Of a DNA stretch of 8,853 bases, positions 1 to 6,424 are shown piece by piece (positions within the stretch are counted from its first letter, which is position 1; each line of letters begins with the position of its first letter). The notes beneath the pieces were generated by a model. It did no database searches, was not told where the DNA came from, and saw only the letters and a program-made list of their open reading frames with translations. A program made the position numbers and the translations under genes. This DNA comes from Rubrobacter sp. (GTDB lineage Bacteria; Actinomycetota; Rubrobacteria; Rubrobacterales; Rubrobacteraceae), in the NCBI GenBank assembly GCA_013695335.1, contig JACDAR010000205.1, forward strand, positions 1 through 8,853, given 5' to 3'.

Positions 1-800
1 AGAGTTCGTCCAAGAACACCTCAAGACACCCGTCGTCCATCCCAGGCAGGTACATACACAAGCTCTCCCCGCTCGTGGGTTCGAGAGCCGCGTACAGGTA
101 GGTCCACTCGTAAGCGCGTTTGACGATATAGGGCGGACGAAACCCTTTGGGACAGTAGCGTCTGTTGTGCCAGCTGATAAGCCCGAAACGCGCCTCGTCG
201 AAGGCCATCACCTTGAGCGGCTTCTTGCCGTTTTCGCTGTGGCGCTCCTTTACCTCCTTGATCTCACCGGCGAAGTTTTTTTGAAGGCCTCTTGCTTCTC
301 ATCGTCGGCTTCCTCGTGGCGAGGGCGGCCCGGTCTTTAACTTGACTTTGTGGCGCCTGAGAAGCTGGCCGACGCCATCGGGATGGGCGTACTCGATGCC
401 GTGACGATCGCGAAGGAACTCGTCGGCCTGGCCGATGGTGGCGATCTCTCCCCGCTTCATGGTCTCCTTGAGGTCCTCAAACGCCTCGGGCGTGACCAAT
501 TCCTGGCGACCACGCTCATGTACCCTGCTCTTTAGGAGCTCTTCGATCCCGCCGTTTTGGTAGCTTGCAAACCACCTCTGGCACTGACGCCAGGAGTAAC
601 CCAAAGCCTGGGCGGCTTCTCCCAGGTTGGAGCATTCCTCGGACTTTAGGAGCCTGAGCATCCTGACACGCTGGAAGAGGTGGGAGTAGCGATGATACTT
701 TTCGAGTTCCTTGAGGTCTTCGAGGTCTTCGGTGATTGCCCGTGAGTAGAGTATCTTTGCCATGCTCTCATTATGCCATCACCAAAGCGGAGCGGTATTA
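1..800 (-). mobile_element. IS630-family insertion sequence, one end plus part of the transposase gene
   Basis: The minus strand carries an IS630-type transposase that begins at 763 and runs off the left window edge, so only one end of the element is present. A likely outer end lies just upstream of the gene: the minus strand from 800 reads TAATACCGCTCCGCTTTGGT, which starts with the TA dinucleotide that IS630 elements use and duplicate as target. The exact boundary near 800 is inferred, because the opposite inverted repeat lies outside the window. About 37 bases separate the proposed end from the transposase start, which is normal for a compact insertion sequence. Confidence 0.6.
2..763 (-). 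pseudogene. IS630-family transposase, partial and frame-broken
   Basis: Codons 1-154 encode the N-terminal DNA-binding half: a helix-turn-helix region (NLGEAAQALGYSWRQCQRW, about residues 46-64) followed by the linker and second winged-helix segment ending HKVKLKTG, typical of IS630/Tc1-like transposases. The frame then stops at TGA 299-301. The DDE catalytic half continues in the window: KVMAFDEARFGLISWHNRR carries the first catalytic Asp, followed by YIVKRAYEWTYLYAALEPTSG, and the gene leaves the window at GMDDGCLEVFLDEL. Between about 283 and 328 the protein-like reading (GRPRHEEADDEKQEAFKK) is in a different frame. Relative to an intact gene there is one extra base near 327-333 (GGGCCGCC run) and one missing base in the seven-A run at 276-282; the two cancel. 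The other catalytic acidic residues lie beyond the window. Start ATG 763 has only a weak ribosome site. Confidence 0.8.
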
Positions 801-1091
801 GGCTTTGCGCCCCCGCCTCGCGCCGGGTTTGCCCTTCTCGCGGCGCCAGAGCGCTCGCATGCCAAAAACCTTCTATACTTTGGGTGACGGTGCATCCCCA
901 ATAGGATTAGATTTGAAAGCCAGACGCCAGGCTCAGGGCGCCACCAGGTGGGGACATGCCTCCTGGTTAAGCGGCAGACTCTTCAAGGAAGGAGAACAAG
1001 GGTGTGGGCCAACAGAGCTAAGAACATCCTGGCTACGCGGCCTGCCTCATGCCCCGTGGCGATCCGCTCCCCACTCCGAGGGTGCCGACGT
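801..1091. other. Gene-free stretch between the IS element and the DUF4336 gene
   Basis: I find no convincing gene here. Open frames on the plus strand run into or through the antisense of the neighbouring DUF4336 gene and show no recognisable protein. There is a TATACT hexamer at about 871-876 on the plus strand, but no -35 element at the right distance. The first part (about 801-860) is very GC-rich and the next 60 bases are AT-richer. It may be flanking sequence left by insertion of the IS630 element. Confidence 0.5.
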
Positions 1092-1774
1092 TCACCAGAG
1101 GAACGAGAAGGCATCGCGGAAGACCGCTTTGCCGCCGCTCTCCACGATTGGCCCGTGGCAGAGTAAGATCCGGTCGAAGTCCCAGGAGAGGATGCGCTCC
1201 AAGGAGGCCCGCGCAGCCGCCTTGTCGCGAAAGCCGAGTTTCATGTACAGGTGCGGCCCCGGCCTCTCGTAGATACCGCTCAGGCGCATCACCAGGCGCA
1301 TGAGCAGTGGGCTACCCGAATCGGCCGACTGCACGAGGTCGGTCACGATAAGGGTGCGACTCTCCCGGTGGCAGAACATCACCTCCCGCAGCAGCCGTTC
1401 TCCCCGGAAGATCGCCTGCTCGAGGTCTTGGGCCCATCCCGACTCCGGTTCGTCTCCGAGTACCCCGTCGAACGGGAGGTCGGGCCTTTTTTCCGGCAGC
1501 CCAGGCGCGGCGTAGAAGCTGGCGTCGGGATAGGCGGCGAAGTATTCCCCCACGAACATGTGGTGCCCCTGTTGGGACATACCACGAAGCGAACCCGGCC
1601 CAGCCCGTCGAGCTCCTCCCTCAAAGGACGATCTAGCGCGACCGGCGAGTGCAGCCAAAGACCGCCACCTTCGCCCGAAAGCCTAACGACGCTCATGCGA
1701 GTGCCCAACTCGACGCCGAAAAGGCGCAGGGGCATCTCGCGGATCCACAGCCGGTCGGGGACGATCTCTTTCAA
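1092..1774 (-). pseudogene. DUF4336 domain protein (metallo-hydrolase-like), split by one frameshift
   Basis: Read across one frame change, this gives a protein of about 227 residues, the usual size for the DUF4336 family, which is thought to be related to the metallo-beta-lactamase fold; its reaction is not known. The N-terminal part (KEIVPDRLWIREMPLRLFG, then GTRMSVVRLS, LWLHSPVALDRPLREELDGLG and VRFVVCPN) is in one frame. The rest (HHMFVGEYFAAYPDASFYAAPGL, EKRPDLPFDGVLGDEP, FCHRESRTLIVTDL, RASLERILSWDFDRILLCHG, ending FSFLW) is in another. The switch lies at the GGGG run 1566-1569: one extra G would restore PNR-x-HHMFVGEY. Translation most likely starts at TTG 1774, since AAGGAGGAGG lies just upstream. 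No partner gene is linked; the beta-helix gene upstream is separated by 187 bases and a hairpin. If the frameshift is a sequencing error the gene is intact. Family assignment is from recalled motifs. Confidence 0.78.
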
Positions 1775-1780
1775 TGCTCT

Positions 1781-1790
1781 CCTCCTCCTT
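1781..1790 (-). promoter_or_regulatory. Shine-Dalgarno deciding a TTG start
   Basis: The minus strand reads AAGGAGGAGG at 1790-1781, then six bases, then TTG at 1774. This near-perfect ribosome site at ideal spacing supports the TTG start of the DUF4336 protein; there is no ATG in frame nearby. Confidence 0.75.
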
Positions 1791-1864
1791 CACGATTCGG
1801 GGCCAGGATGCCACCCGGCAGGAGGTCGAGGGTGTGCTGCTCCAGCATAAACTGCTTTCCTGAG

Positions 1865-1890
1865 GGACCGGAGCGAAGCCGCTCCGGTCC
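1865..1890 (-). terminator. Perfect 10-bp hairpin, probable terminator of the beta-helix gene
   Basis: GGACCGGAGC (1865-1874) and GCTCCGGTCC (1881-1890) are perfect inverted repeats around a six-base loop (GAAGCC). The hairpin lies about 70 bases after the stop of the beta-helix gene and about 75 bases before the ribosome site of the DUF4336 gene, both on the minus strand. No run of T follows on the minus strand, so if it terminates transcription it does so without a U tract, as is reported for some high-GC Gram-positive terminators. A protein-binding site in front of the DUF4336 gene is the alternative. Confidence 0.5.
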
Positions 1891-1961
1891 AGGGTTGTCC
1901 TTATCCAAATCGAGTGGCTATGGGAGGACCTGGGGTTATGTGGTTCCTCCACTGCAAGCGC

Positions 1962-3674
1962 TCAGCGCCGAAGCTTCGTGGTCATGAACCTCCCTTGCAC
2001 CCCGAAGTACTGGTCGGGAAGGTTGTGGGCGATCCGGCTGTGGTCGAGCGTCACAGGGAAGGCGGTGAAGATGCCGCCGCCCTTGACGGGGAAGCCGGGG
2101 CTGGCGCTCAGGGTGTTGCCGATCACGCGGGTGTGGTCCAGCGTCAGGTGGGGTCGCTGCTCCAGGAAGGGGATACCGTTCCAGATGCCGCCGCCGCGGG
2201 CGAAGCCTTCGGGCCCGGTGGCGACGGCGTGGTTGTCCGCGATCAGGTCGTGCTCAAGCATCAGGCGGGCCCCATCGTTGAGGACGCCGCCGCCGAAGGC
2301 GATCGCCGAGCCCTCGGCGCTGCGCGCCGTGATCTGATTGCCGCTGATGACGCTGTGCGTGATGCGCGTCGCGCTGCCGTTGTAGACCGCGCCCGGCGCG
2401 GCCAGGGCCTCGCCGTGCTTGCTCGCCACCAGCGTGGTGTTGCCCGTGATCCGCACGTGGCTCACGGTCTATGGCCCGGGGCCGCCCTTCGACGGGCCGT
2501 CGATGCCGAACGCAGAGCCGCTCGGCCCCACGTGCTCTGAGGAGCCGATATTAGCTCTCAATCGGTTGTCCTCGATCGTGCTGTGGCGCAGATCGATCGT
2601 CGAGCCCTCGCCGAATTGGAGGGCCGAGTCGAAGGCGTAGGGTTCTCCGTTGGGGTCGTCGACGCTGACCTTGTTCTCGTTGATGCGGGTGTGGGCGATC
2701 GAGATCGTGCTGCCGCCGCCGAGGTGGGCGCCTCCTCCGTTGGCGTTCATGTCGATCGTCGGGCCATCGGCGCCTCCGACGAAGAACGGCAACTTGCTGG
2801 TCAGGCTGGCCTCGTTGCCGCTGATGGCGCCGCCGCGAACCCGGACCGCGACCGGCGCATCGTTGCCGAGAAGGCCCCCGGTGAAGATGCCGCCGCCCTC
2901 GGCGTAGCGGCCGTTGGGGACGCCGGCGATCGCCCGGTTGCCGGTGATGGTGCTGTGGCGGAGGTCCAGGCTCCCCTGGGGGCTATCGATCCCGCCGCCG
3001 ATGGCGTCCGAGCCAACGCCTGCGGCCCGGTTATTGCTGACCTCGGTGCGCTCTAGCGTCAGCGCTCCCCAGTTGTCGATGCCGCCTCCGCCCGCAGCGG
3101 CGAAGGGGCAATCACCACCCGGGCACGGCGGCCCGAACGGCACGGTCGCGCTCGGCCCGACGCGGTTGCCGCTGATGACGCTGTCGGTCACCTTCACCAT
3201 GGCGCCGTCGGCGAAGTGATCCTCGCCCTCGACGAACTCCCCGGGCGGGATGGCGATCCCGCCCCCGAGCGCGATTACGTTCTTCTTACCGACGTACTCT
3301 TTAGACAGCGGGCTCGAGGTCGTGCGCCCGCCGGTGATCTTCACCTTCGAGATCGTCACCGTCGGCTCGCGCGGGGCGAACGCCTCCCCGATCGTCAGCA
3401 CCGGCCCGCCGCCCTTGATGATCGTCTTGCTCGCGCCCGAGCCGATCACCTCGACGCTCTTGTCGATGGTGACGCCACCCGCGAAGGTGCCAGGCCCGAT
3501 CCGGATCACGCCCCCGTCGTGGGCAGCGTCGACGGCTTTCTGGATGGTGCCGAAGCACGGCGGGGCGCCCACGCAAATCTCGTTCGCGGCGGAGGCACCG
3601 CTCGCCGCTGGCACGATCGCCAGCACCATCGCCGTGAGCGCCCCAGCGATCAGCGTTGCCCTCATCTTCGTCAT
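1962..3674 (-). pseudogene. Secreted right-handed parallel beta-helix repeat protein, interrupted by an in-frame amber codon
   Basis: The frame spans 570 codons, of which codon 402 (2469-2471) is TAG. Residues 1-30 form a signal peptide (MTKMR, a hydrophobic stretch, then a likely cut near ASA-A). A cap follows (EICVGAPPCFGTIQKAVDAA, then GVIRIGPGTFAGGVTIDKS), which matches the opening of pectate-lyase/pectinesterase-like beta-helix proteins. The body contains at least eleven coils of the type strand-x-[IV]-x-x-N (DSVISGNR, RTEVSNNR, HSTITGNR, GGAISGNE, HTRINENK, HSTIEDNR, HVRITGNT, HSVISGNQ, HDLIADNH, HTRVIGNT, HSRIAHNL), an asparagine ladder inside the helix. GGGI turns precede many coils. 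Two Cys pairs (CVGAPPC, CPGGDC) may form disulfides. The start ATG 3674 follows AAGGAGG by six bases. The coil frame continues unchanged after the TAG. I see no clear catalytic site; polysaccharide binding or a surface role is possible but not shown. Confidence 0.82.
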
Positions 3675-4086
3675 CTCTTCCTCCTTGTATCCTGGTTTTC
3701 GATTTCTCCCTGGTCCATGCCCTTCGCTACGTTTCCATTCGCCTCTTTTGGAAGCGTGATGTCAGAGCCATGGTGGCCACTAATAAAGCCAGTCTCTTCA
3801 AAGACATGCGTCAGCAAGGCGCCGGAGAGCACATACCGACCACAATCCCTTTCTCCCCTTCTCTGTTGGGGATGTCTCACTTCTTCTGTCCTAATTTCCC
3901 AGATGGGGATACTCCTCAAGGCCCCACCCGGGCTAGCGAGTACGCACAAGTATGAACTGATACAAGAAACATCTCGTACGCCAGGTGGCATATCTTTGCT
4001 GTTGCTTGGGTGTTGCTAGGAGATGACAAGCTTCCGAGAAGCCTCTCTGCTAGACACCCCGCTTGATAGGCCCTGAGATCTCCCAC
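3675..4086. other. Long intergenic stretch upstream of the beta-helix gene
   Basis: These 412 bases separate two minus-strand genes and are clearly less GC-rich than the flanking genes. The only firm element is the AAGGAGG ribosome site of the beta-helix gene at about 3681-3687. Open frames of about 100 residues exist on both strands, but they lack a ribosome site, have unlikely composition, or run over the start region of the beta-helix gene. A small hairpin (GCTTC 4030-4034, GAAGC 4038-4042) lies about 45 bases after the lipoprotein stop and is too short to call a terminator. The promoter of the beta-helix gene is probably here, but I cannot place a convincing -35/-10 pair. Confidence 0.5.
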
Positions 4087-4764
4087 CTACGAACCTTCCC
4101 ACTTCACGCTTTCCACCACCTTCCGGGCCTCGGGCGCGAACTTATCGAACGTGTCGGGCGGCCCGGCAAACCAGATCATCACCGTATCGCCTTTCACGTC
4201 CTCCAGAACGAAGACCCTACGCTTGTTGACTTCCTTGAAGAATGCCTCGTCGTTGCTTAGAGGGGCTATGTCCAAGCAGTCCGAGCCACAATAACCGTTG
4301 GGGTCCTTGGGCAAGTGATCGACGAGCACTTCGAGCTGCTCGCCCCTGACTCCTCCTAGCGTGATCGGCTCCGGTTTGGAGGTTTTCAGGTAGGGGTGCT
4401 GCTGTAACCAACCGACCAGGTCTTTGGGGGCATCAACCACGTTCATCGTGCCGGGTTTGAAGACTTCCTCGACGTTCGCGACGGATATAAACCCTGTCTC
4501 CCCCTCATACCCCAGCTCGATAAAGTCGGACAACTGCGCTGCGGTGATTGACCAGGGTTTACTGACCTGGAAGGATAGCAGGGGCTTGAACTTGACCGAG
4601 TGGTATTCGCCGGGGCGCAGGGCGTTGTCAGTCGGGTACAGTGGTAGGGGGCGAGCCTTGACTTCCTCCTGTGCCGACCCGCTACCACAGGCTGTTAGCG
4701 TGAGTATCATCACCATCAATACCCCCACACCAAAGGCGAACCTCACCAACGCAGGACGGTGCAT
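4087..4764 (-). CDS. Putative lipoprotein of unknown function
   Basis: A 225-residue protein with a lipoprotein signal peptide: a charged start (MHRPALVR), a hydrophobic segment (about residues 9-23) and the lipobox LTAC with the lipidated Cys at 26, followed by a GSGS linker. It should be exported and anchored to the outer face of the membrane. The mature part begins with a motif of the form PGEYHSVKFKPLLSFQV, a pattern I associate with uncharacterised actinobacterial exported proteins, and has a mixed alpha/beta look ending APEARKVVESVKWEGS. Two Cys (159 and 163, YCGSDC) could form a disulfide outside the cell. Start ATG 4764 has the ribosome site TAGGAG seven bases upstream. It stands alone: 224 bases separate it from the SDR gene and 412 from the beta-helix gene. 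I do not recognise a specific family and infer no reaction. Confidence 0.85.
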   Translation of the reverse strand: MHRPALVRFAFGVGVLMVMILTLTACGSGSAQEEVKARPLPLYPTDNALRPGEYHSVKFKPLLSFQVSKPWSITAAQLSDFIELGYEGETGFISVANVEEVFKPGTMNVVDAPKDLVGWLQQHPYLKTSKPEPITLGGVRGEQLEVLVDHLPKDPNGYCGSDCLDIAPLSNDEAFFKEVNKRRVFVLEDVKGDTVMIWFAGPPDTFDKFAPEARKVVESVKWEGS

Positions 4765-4895
4765 CTCTTACTCCTATCCTCGCTCGTTCTTGATGTTACG
4801 GCTGTAGCTTAGGCGCATGAGGTAAGACAGCGCATCCCCCGAATGTACTAATTTTTACAAAGAATCAGAAAATCGAAGAATGCGATGAATCATCC

Positions 4896-4917
4896 GACGG
4901 CTATCCAGATAGCTGCC
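4896..4917 (-). terminator. Imperfect hairpin after the SDR gene, possible terminator
   Basis: On the minus strand, about 70 bases after the SDR stop, GGCAGCTAT and ATAGCCGTC pair around a four-base loop (CTGG) with one mismatch and one G-T pair. A T-rich stretch follows some 20 bases later (about 4855-4880). It could end transcription of the SDR gene, but the T stretch is too far away for a standard intrinsic terminator. Confidence 0.25.
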
Positions 4918-4988
4918 CGCACAAGGACAGGATGCCCCGTCAGGGCGGGAAGCAACCCCGAAGAATTTGCTAGCAGCGGTAACGCGCT

Positions 4989-5777
4989 TTAGAGCGCCCG
5001 GACCATGCCCCCGTCCACCAGGATGGACTGTCCGGTGACGTAGCTGTTGGCGGGCGAAGCGAGGAAAGTGGCAACCTTCGCGAACTCCTCCGGCGCCCCG
5101 TAACGGTCGAGCGGAATCCTGGCCGACATCTCCCTCCGGATCTCCTCTATGGAGACGCCCCTGGCCTCCGCGTTCGAGGCGTCGAGGCCGGCGGAGCGGT
5201 CTGTGGAGATGCGCCCAGGGCCGAGCGTGTTTATCAGGACGCCATCGGACCCCAGTTCGCCAGAGAGGCTCTTGGCGAGCCCGACGATACCGGCCCTGAA
5301 GGTGTTCGAGAGGGTCAGGCCCTCTATCGGCTGCTTGATGGAAGACGAAGCGACGTTGACTATGCGCCCTCCCCCGCCTTCCCTCATGTGCGGCAGGACA
5401 GCCCTCACGGCCCTTACTATGTTGAGCAAGGTCGATTCGAATGCGCCAAGCCACGCATCGTCCCCGAAGTCCTCGAAATTTCCCGGAGGAGGCCCGCCGG
5501 TGTTTGTCACCAGCGCGTCCACGCCGCCGAAACTCTCCACAGTCCGGGCCACGAGCGCACGGATGTCCTCGTCCCGCGTCACGTCAGCCGGGAGGTACGC
5601 TACTTCAGCCCCCGTCGCATTGCGGATTTCTGTGGCCGTTGCTTCGAGCGCCGATTCGTCGCGGCTGGAGATCATAACGTTCGCACCCTCGGCGGCTAGT
5701 TCCGTGGCTATCGCCCGTCCTATGCCCTTGCTCGCCGCCAGAACCAGCACGGATTTCCCCCGCAAGCCGAGATCCAC
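4989..5777 (-). CDS. SDR-family oxidoreductase, FabG-like, without the usual Tyr/Lys pair
   Basis: A 262-residue short-chain dehydrogenase/reductase fold protein of normal length. The dinucleotide site is AASKGIGRA (residues 14-22), a variant of TGxxxGIG; SSRD (37-40) follows beta-2, PADVT (63-67) the adenine-ring contact, and TNTGGPPPG (91-99) replaces NNAG. The C-terminal part has LGPGRIST (the PG motif) and SYVTGQSILVDGG, standard for the family. The catalytic segment reads VASSSIKQPIEGLTLSNTFRAG: the Ser is present (144/145), but the Tyr is Ser157 and the Lys is Arg161. This matches a subgroup resembling beta-ketoacyl-ACP reductase that departs from the canonical tetrad; its substrate is unknown. 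The start is GTG 5777, set by AGGAGG six bases upstream; the frame is open further upstream to 6347 but that stretch overlaps the divergent gene and is not protein-like. It diverges from the glutaredoxin-like gene. Confidence 0.9.
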   Translation of the reverse strand: MDLGLRGKSVLVLAASKGIGRAIATELAAEGANVMISSRDESALEATATEIRNATGAEVAYLPADVTRDEDIRALVARTVESFGGVDALVTNTGGPPPGNFEDFGDDAWLGAFESTLLNIVRAVRAVLPHMREGGGGRIVNVASSSIKQPIEGLTLSNTFRAGIVGLAKSLSGELGSDGVLINTLGPGRISTDRSAGLDASNAEARGVSIEEIRREMSARIPLDRYGAPEEFAKVATFLASPANSYVTGQSILVDGGMVRAL

Positions 5778-5783
5778 TTCCAA

Positions 5784-5789
5784 CCTCCT
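5784..5789 (-). promoter_or_regulatory. Shine-Dalgarno deciding a GTG start for the SDR gene
   Basis: The minus strand reads AGGAGG, then six bases (TTGGAA), then GTG at 5777. The position fixes a start that gives the normal SDR N-terminus (a few residues before the first beta strand) and rules out the much longer upstream extension of the same frame. Confidence 0.8.
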
Positions 5790-5882
5790 CACCAGGCCCG
5801 GACCTGCCCGAACCCTCCTTTTCACTACTTGCCCCGAACACATGTTAGCCGATACGCGCATTTCAGCGAACTGGAAGATTTT

Positions 5883-5920
5883 GCAACAAGATAGCAACTG
5901 CATTGTCTGGCAAAAGCAAC
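5883..5920. promoter_or_regulatory. Phased GCAAC repeats in the divergent control region
   Basis: The divergent region 5778-6020 must hold the promoters of both the SDR gene and the glutaredoxin-like gene. Its middle (about 5870-5945) is A-rich compared with the coding DNA around it and contains GCAAC at 5883, 5894 and 5916, i.e. at spacings of 11 and 22 bases, one and two helical turns. TTTTGC near 5879 and GCAAAA near 5910 also form an inverted pair. This could be an operator for a regulator binding one face of the helix. Five-base repeats arise easily by chance and I cannot place clear -35/-10 elements. Confidence 0.25.
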
Positions 5921-6004
5921 GAAACGCAGCAGCAAAAATCACCCTTTTGTGCGATGCGCCATCGTATCCGGGCGTGAGATCATTTTCCCTGAAGCGAGAT
6001 CCAG

Positions 6005-6014
6005 AAAGAGGTGA
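6005..6014 (+). promoter_or_regulatory. Shine-Dalgarno deciding a GTG start
   Basis: AAAGAGGTGA is followed by six bases and GTG at 6021. This supports the GTG start of the glutaredoxin-like protein, which then begins directly before its first beta strand (REIVLYT). Confidence 0.7.
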
Positions 6015-6020
6015 CACACC

Positions 6021-6290
6021 GTGCATCAGAGGGAGATAGTTCTTTACACCGACGGCAGGTCCTTCCACGCCTGGAGGGCCAAACGCTTTCTCAAGCGCCA
6101 GGGCTACAGCTTCGAGGTGGTGAACACAGGCGGAGACCCGGAACTGCTGACCGGACTCTCGGCCGCCATCAGGCGCAAGGTGACGCCACCCTTTATCTTC
6201 GTGGACGACAGGCCACTTGGTGACCTCGGCGCCGTCAGGAACCTCTCCTATTCGGGTGAACTCGAACACCTGCTGCGGGGTCGCGTGTAA
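6021..6290 (+). CDS. Glutaredoxin-fold protein lacking the CxxC active site
   Basis: An 89-residue protein with the size and layout of a glutaredoxin: first strand IVLYT (6-10), a helix starting AWRAKRFLKRQGY (17-29), strand SFEVVNT (30-36), the cis-Pro loop TPPFIFV (55-61, cis-Pro probably Pro57), and PLGDLGAVRNL (65-75) in place of the usual GGxxDL. Aligned on the conserved YT and RAK residues, the normal CPYC is SFHA (Ser14, Phe15, His16, Ala17), so both redox cysteines are absent and the protein contains no Cys at all. Ordinary thiol-disulfide exchange is therefore not possible. A binding or regulatory role, or glutathione/CoA binding without catalysis, are inferences. It starts with GTG after a good ribosome site, diverges from the SDR gene, and precedes the acyl-CoA dehydrogenase gene by 134 bases on the same strand. 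Confidence 0.85.
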   Translation: MHQREIVLYTDGRSFHAWRAKRFLKRQGYSFEVVNTGGDPELLTGLSAAIRRKVTPPFIFVDDRPLGDLGAVRNLSYSGELEHLLRGRV

Positions 6291-6411
6291 GATTACGCTG
6301 CGCCAACTCCTTTCCAGTGCGGACCTGGACCATTCCACATCCCACATAACAGTTAGCTTCGTTGCGGATGCCGCGGGGCTGTGCCAGAATCGCCCGGGAT
6401 GAACCGCCGGG

Positions 6412-6417
6412 AAGGAG
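6412..6417 (+). promoter_or_regulatory. Shine-Dalgarno deciding a TTG start
   Basis: AAGGAG is followed by seven bases and TTG at 6425. The frame is open 21 codons further upstream to another TTG at 6362, but that stretch lacks a ribosome site and has an unlikely composition (MRMPRGCARIARDEPPGRSP). Starting at 6425 gives MNFDHSEKVLGLRAKLEAF, a normal acyl-CoA dehydrogenase N-terminus. Confidence 0.75.
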
Positions 6418-6424
6418 CCCCACT

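Noticed and set aside
72..95. GGGTTCGAGAGC resembling a tRNA T-arm
   Set aside because: It is coding sequence of the transposase (ALEPTSGE on the minus strand) and has no other tRNA parts around it.
945..1020. tRNA-like wording (TGGTTAAGCGGCAGACT) suggesting a tRNA gene
   Set aside because: No T-loop GTTC motif or matching acceptor stem follows, so no cloverleaf can be drawn.
1914..3219. Several long plus-strand reading frames opposite the beta-helix gene
   Set aside because: They mirror the Gly/Asn/Asp-rich repeats of the minus-strand gene, giving Pro/Arg/Ala-rich low-complexity translations without ribosome sites.
3671..3991. 106-residue minus-strand reading frame between the lipoprotein and beta-helix genes
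   Set aside because: It overlaps the beta-helix ribosome site and start codon in another frame, has no ribosome site of its own, and does not look like a protein.
5149..6039. 296-codon plus-strand reading frame opposite the SDR gene
   Set aside because: It is an antisense shadow of the high-GC SDR gene, with composition typical of a complementary frame.
5778..6347. 190-codon N-terminal extension of the SDR frame, starting at 6347
   Set aside because: It runs antisense through the glutaredoxin-like gene and the divergent promoter region, has unlikely composition, and is bypassed by an ideal ribosome site in front of GTG 5777.
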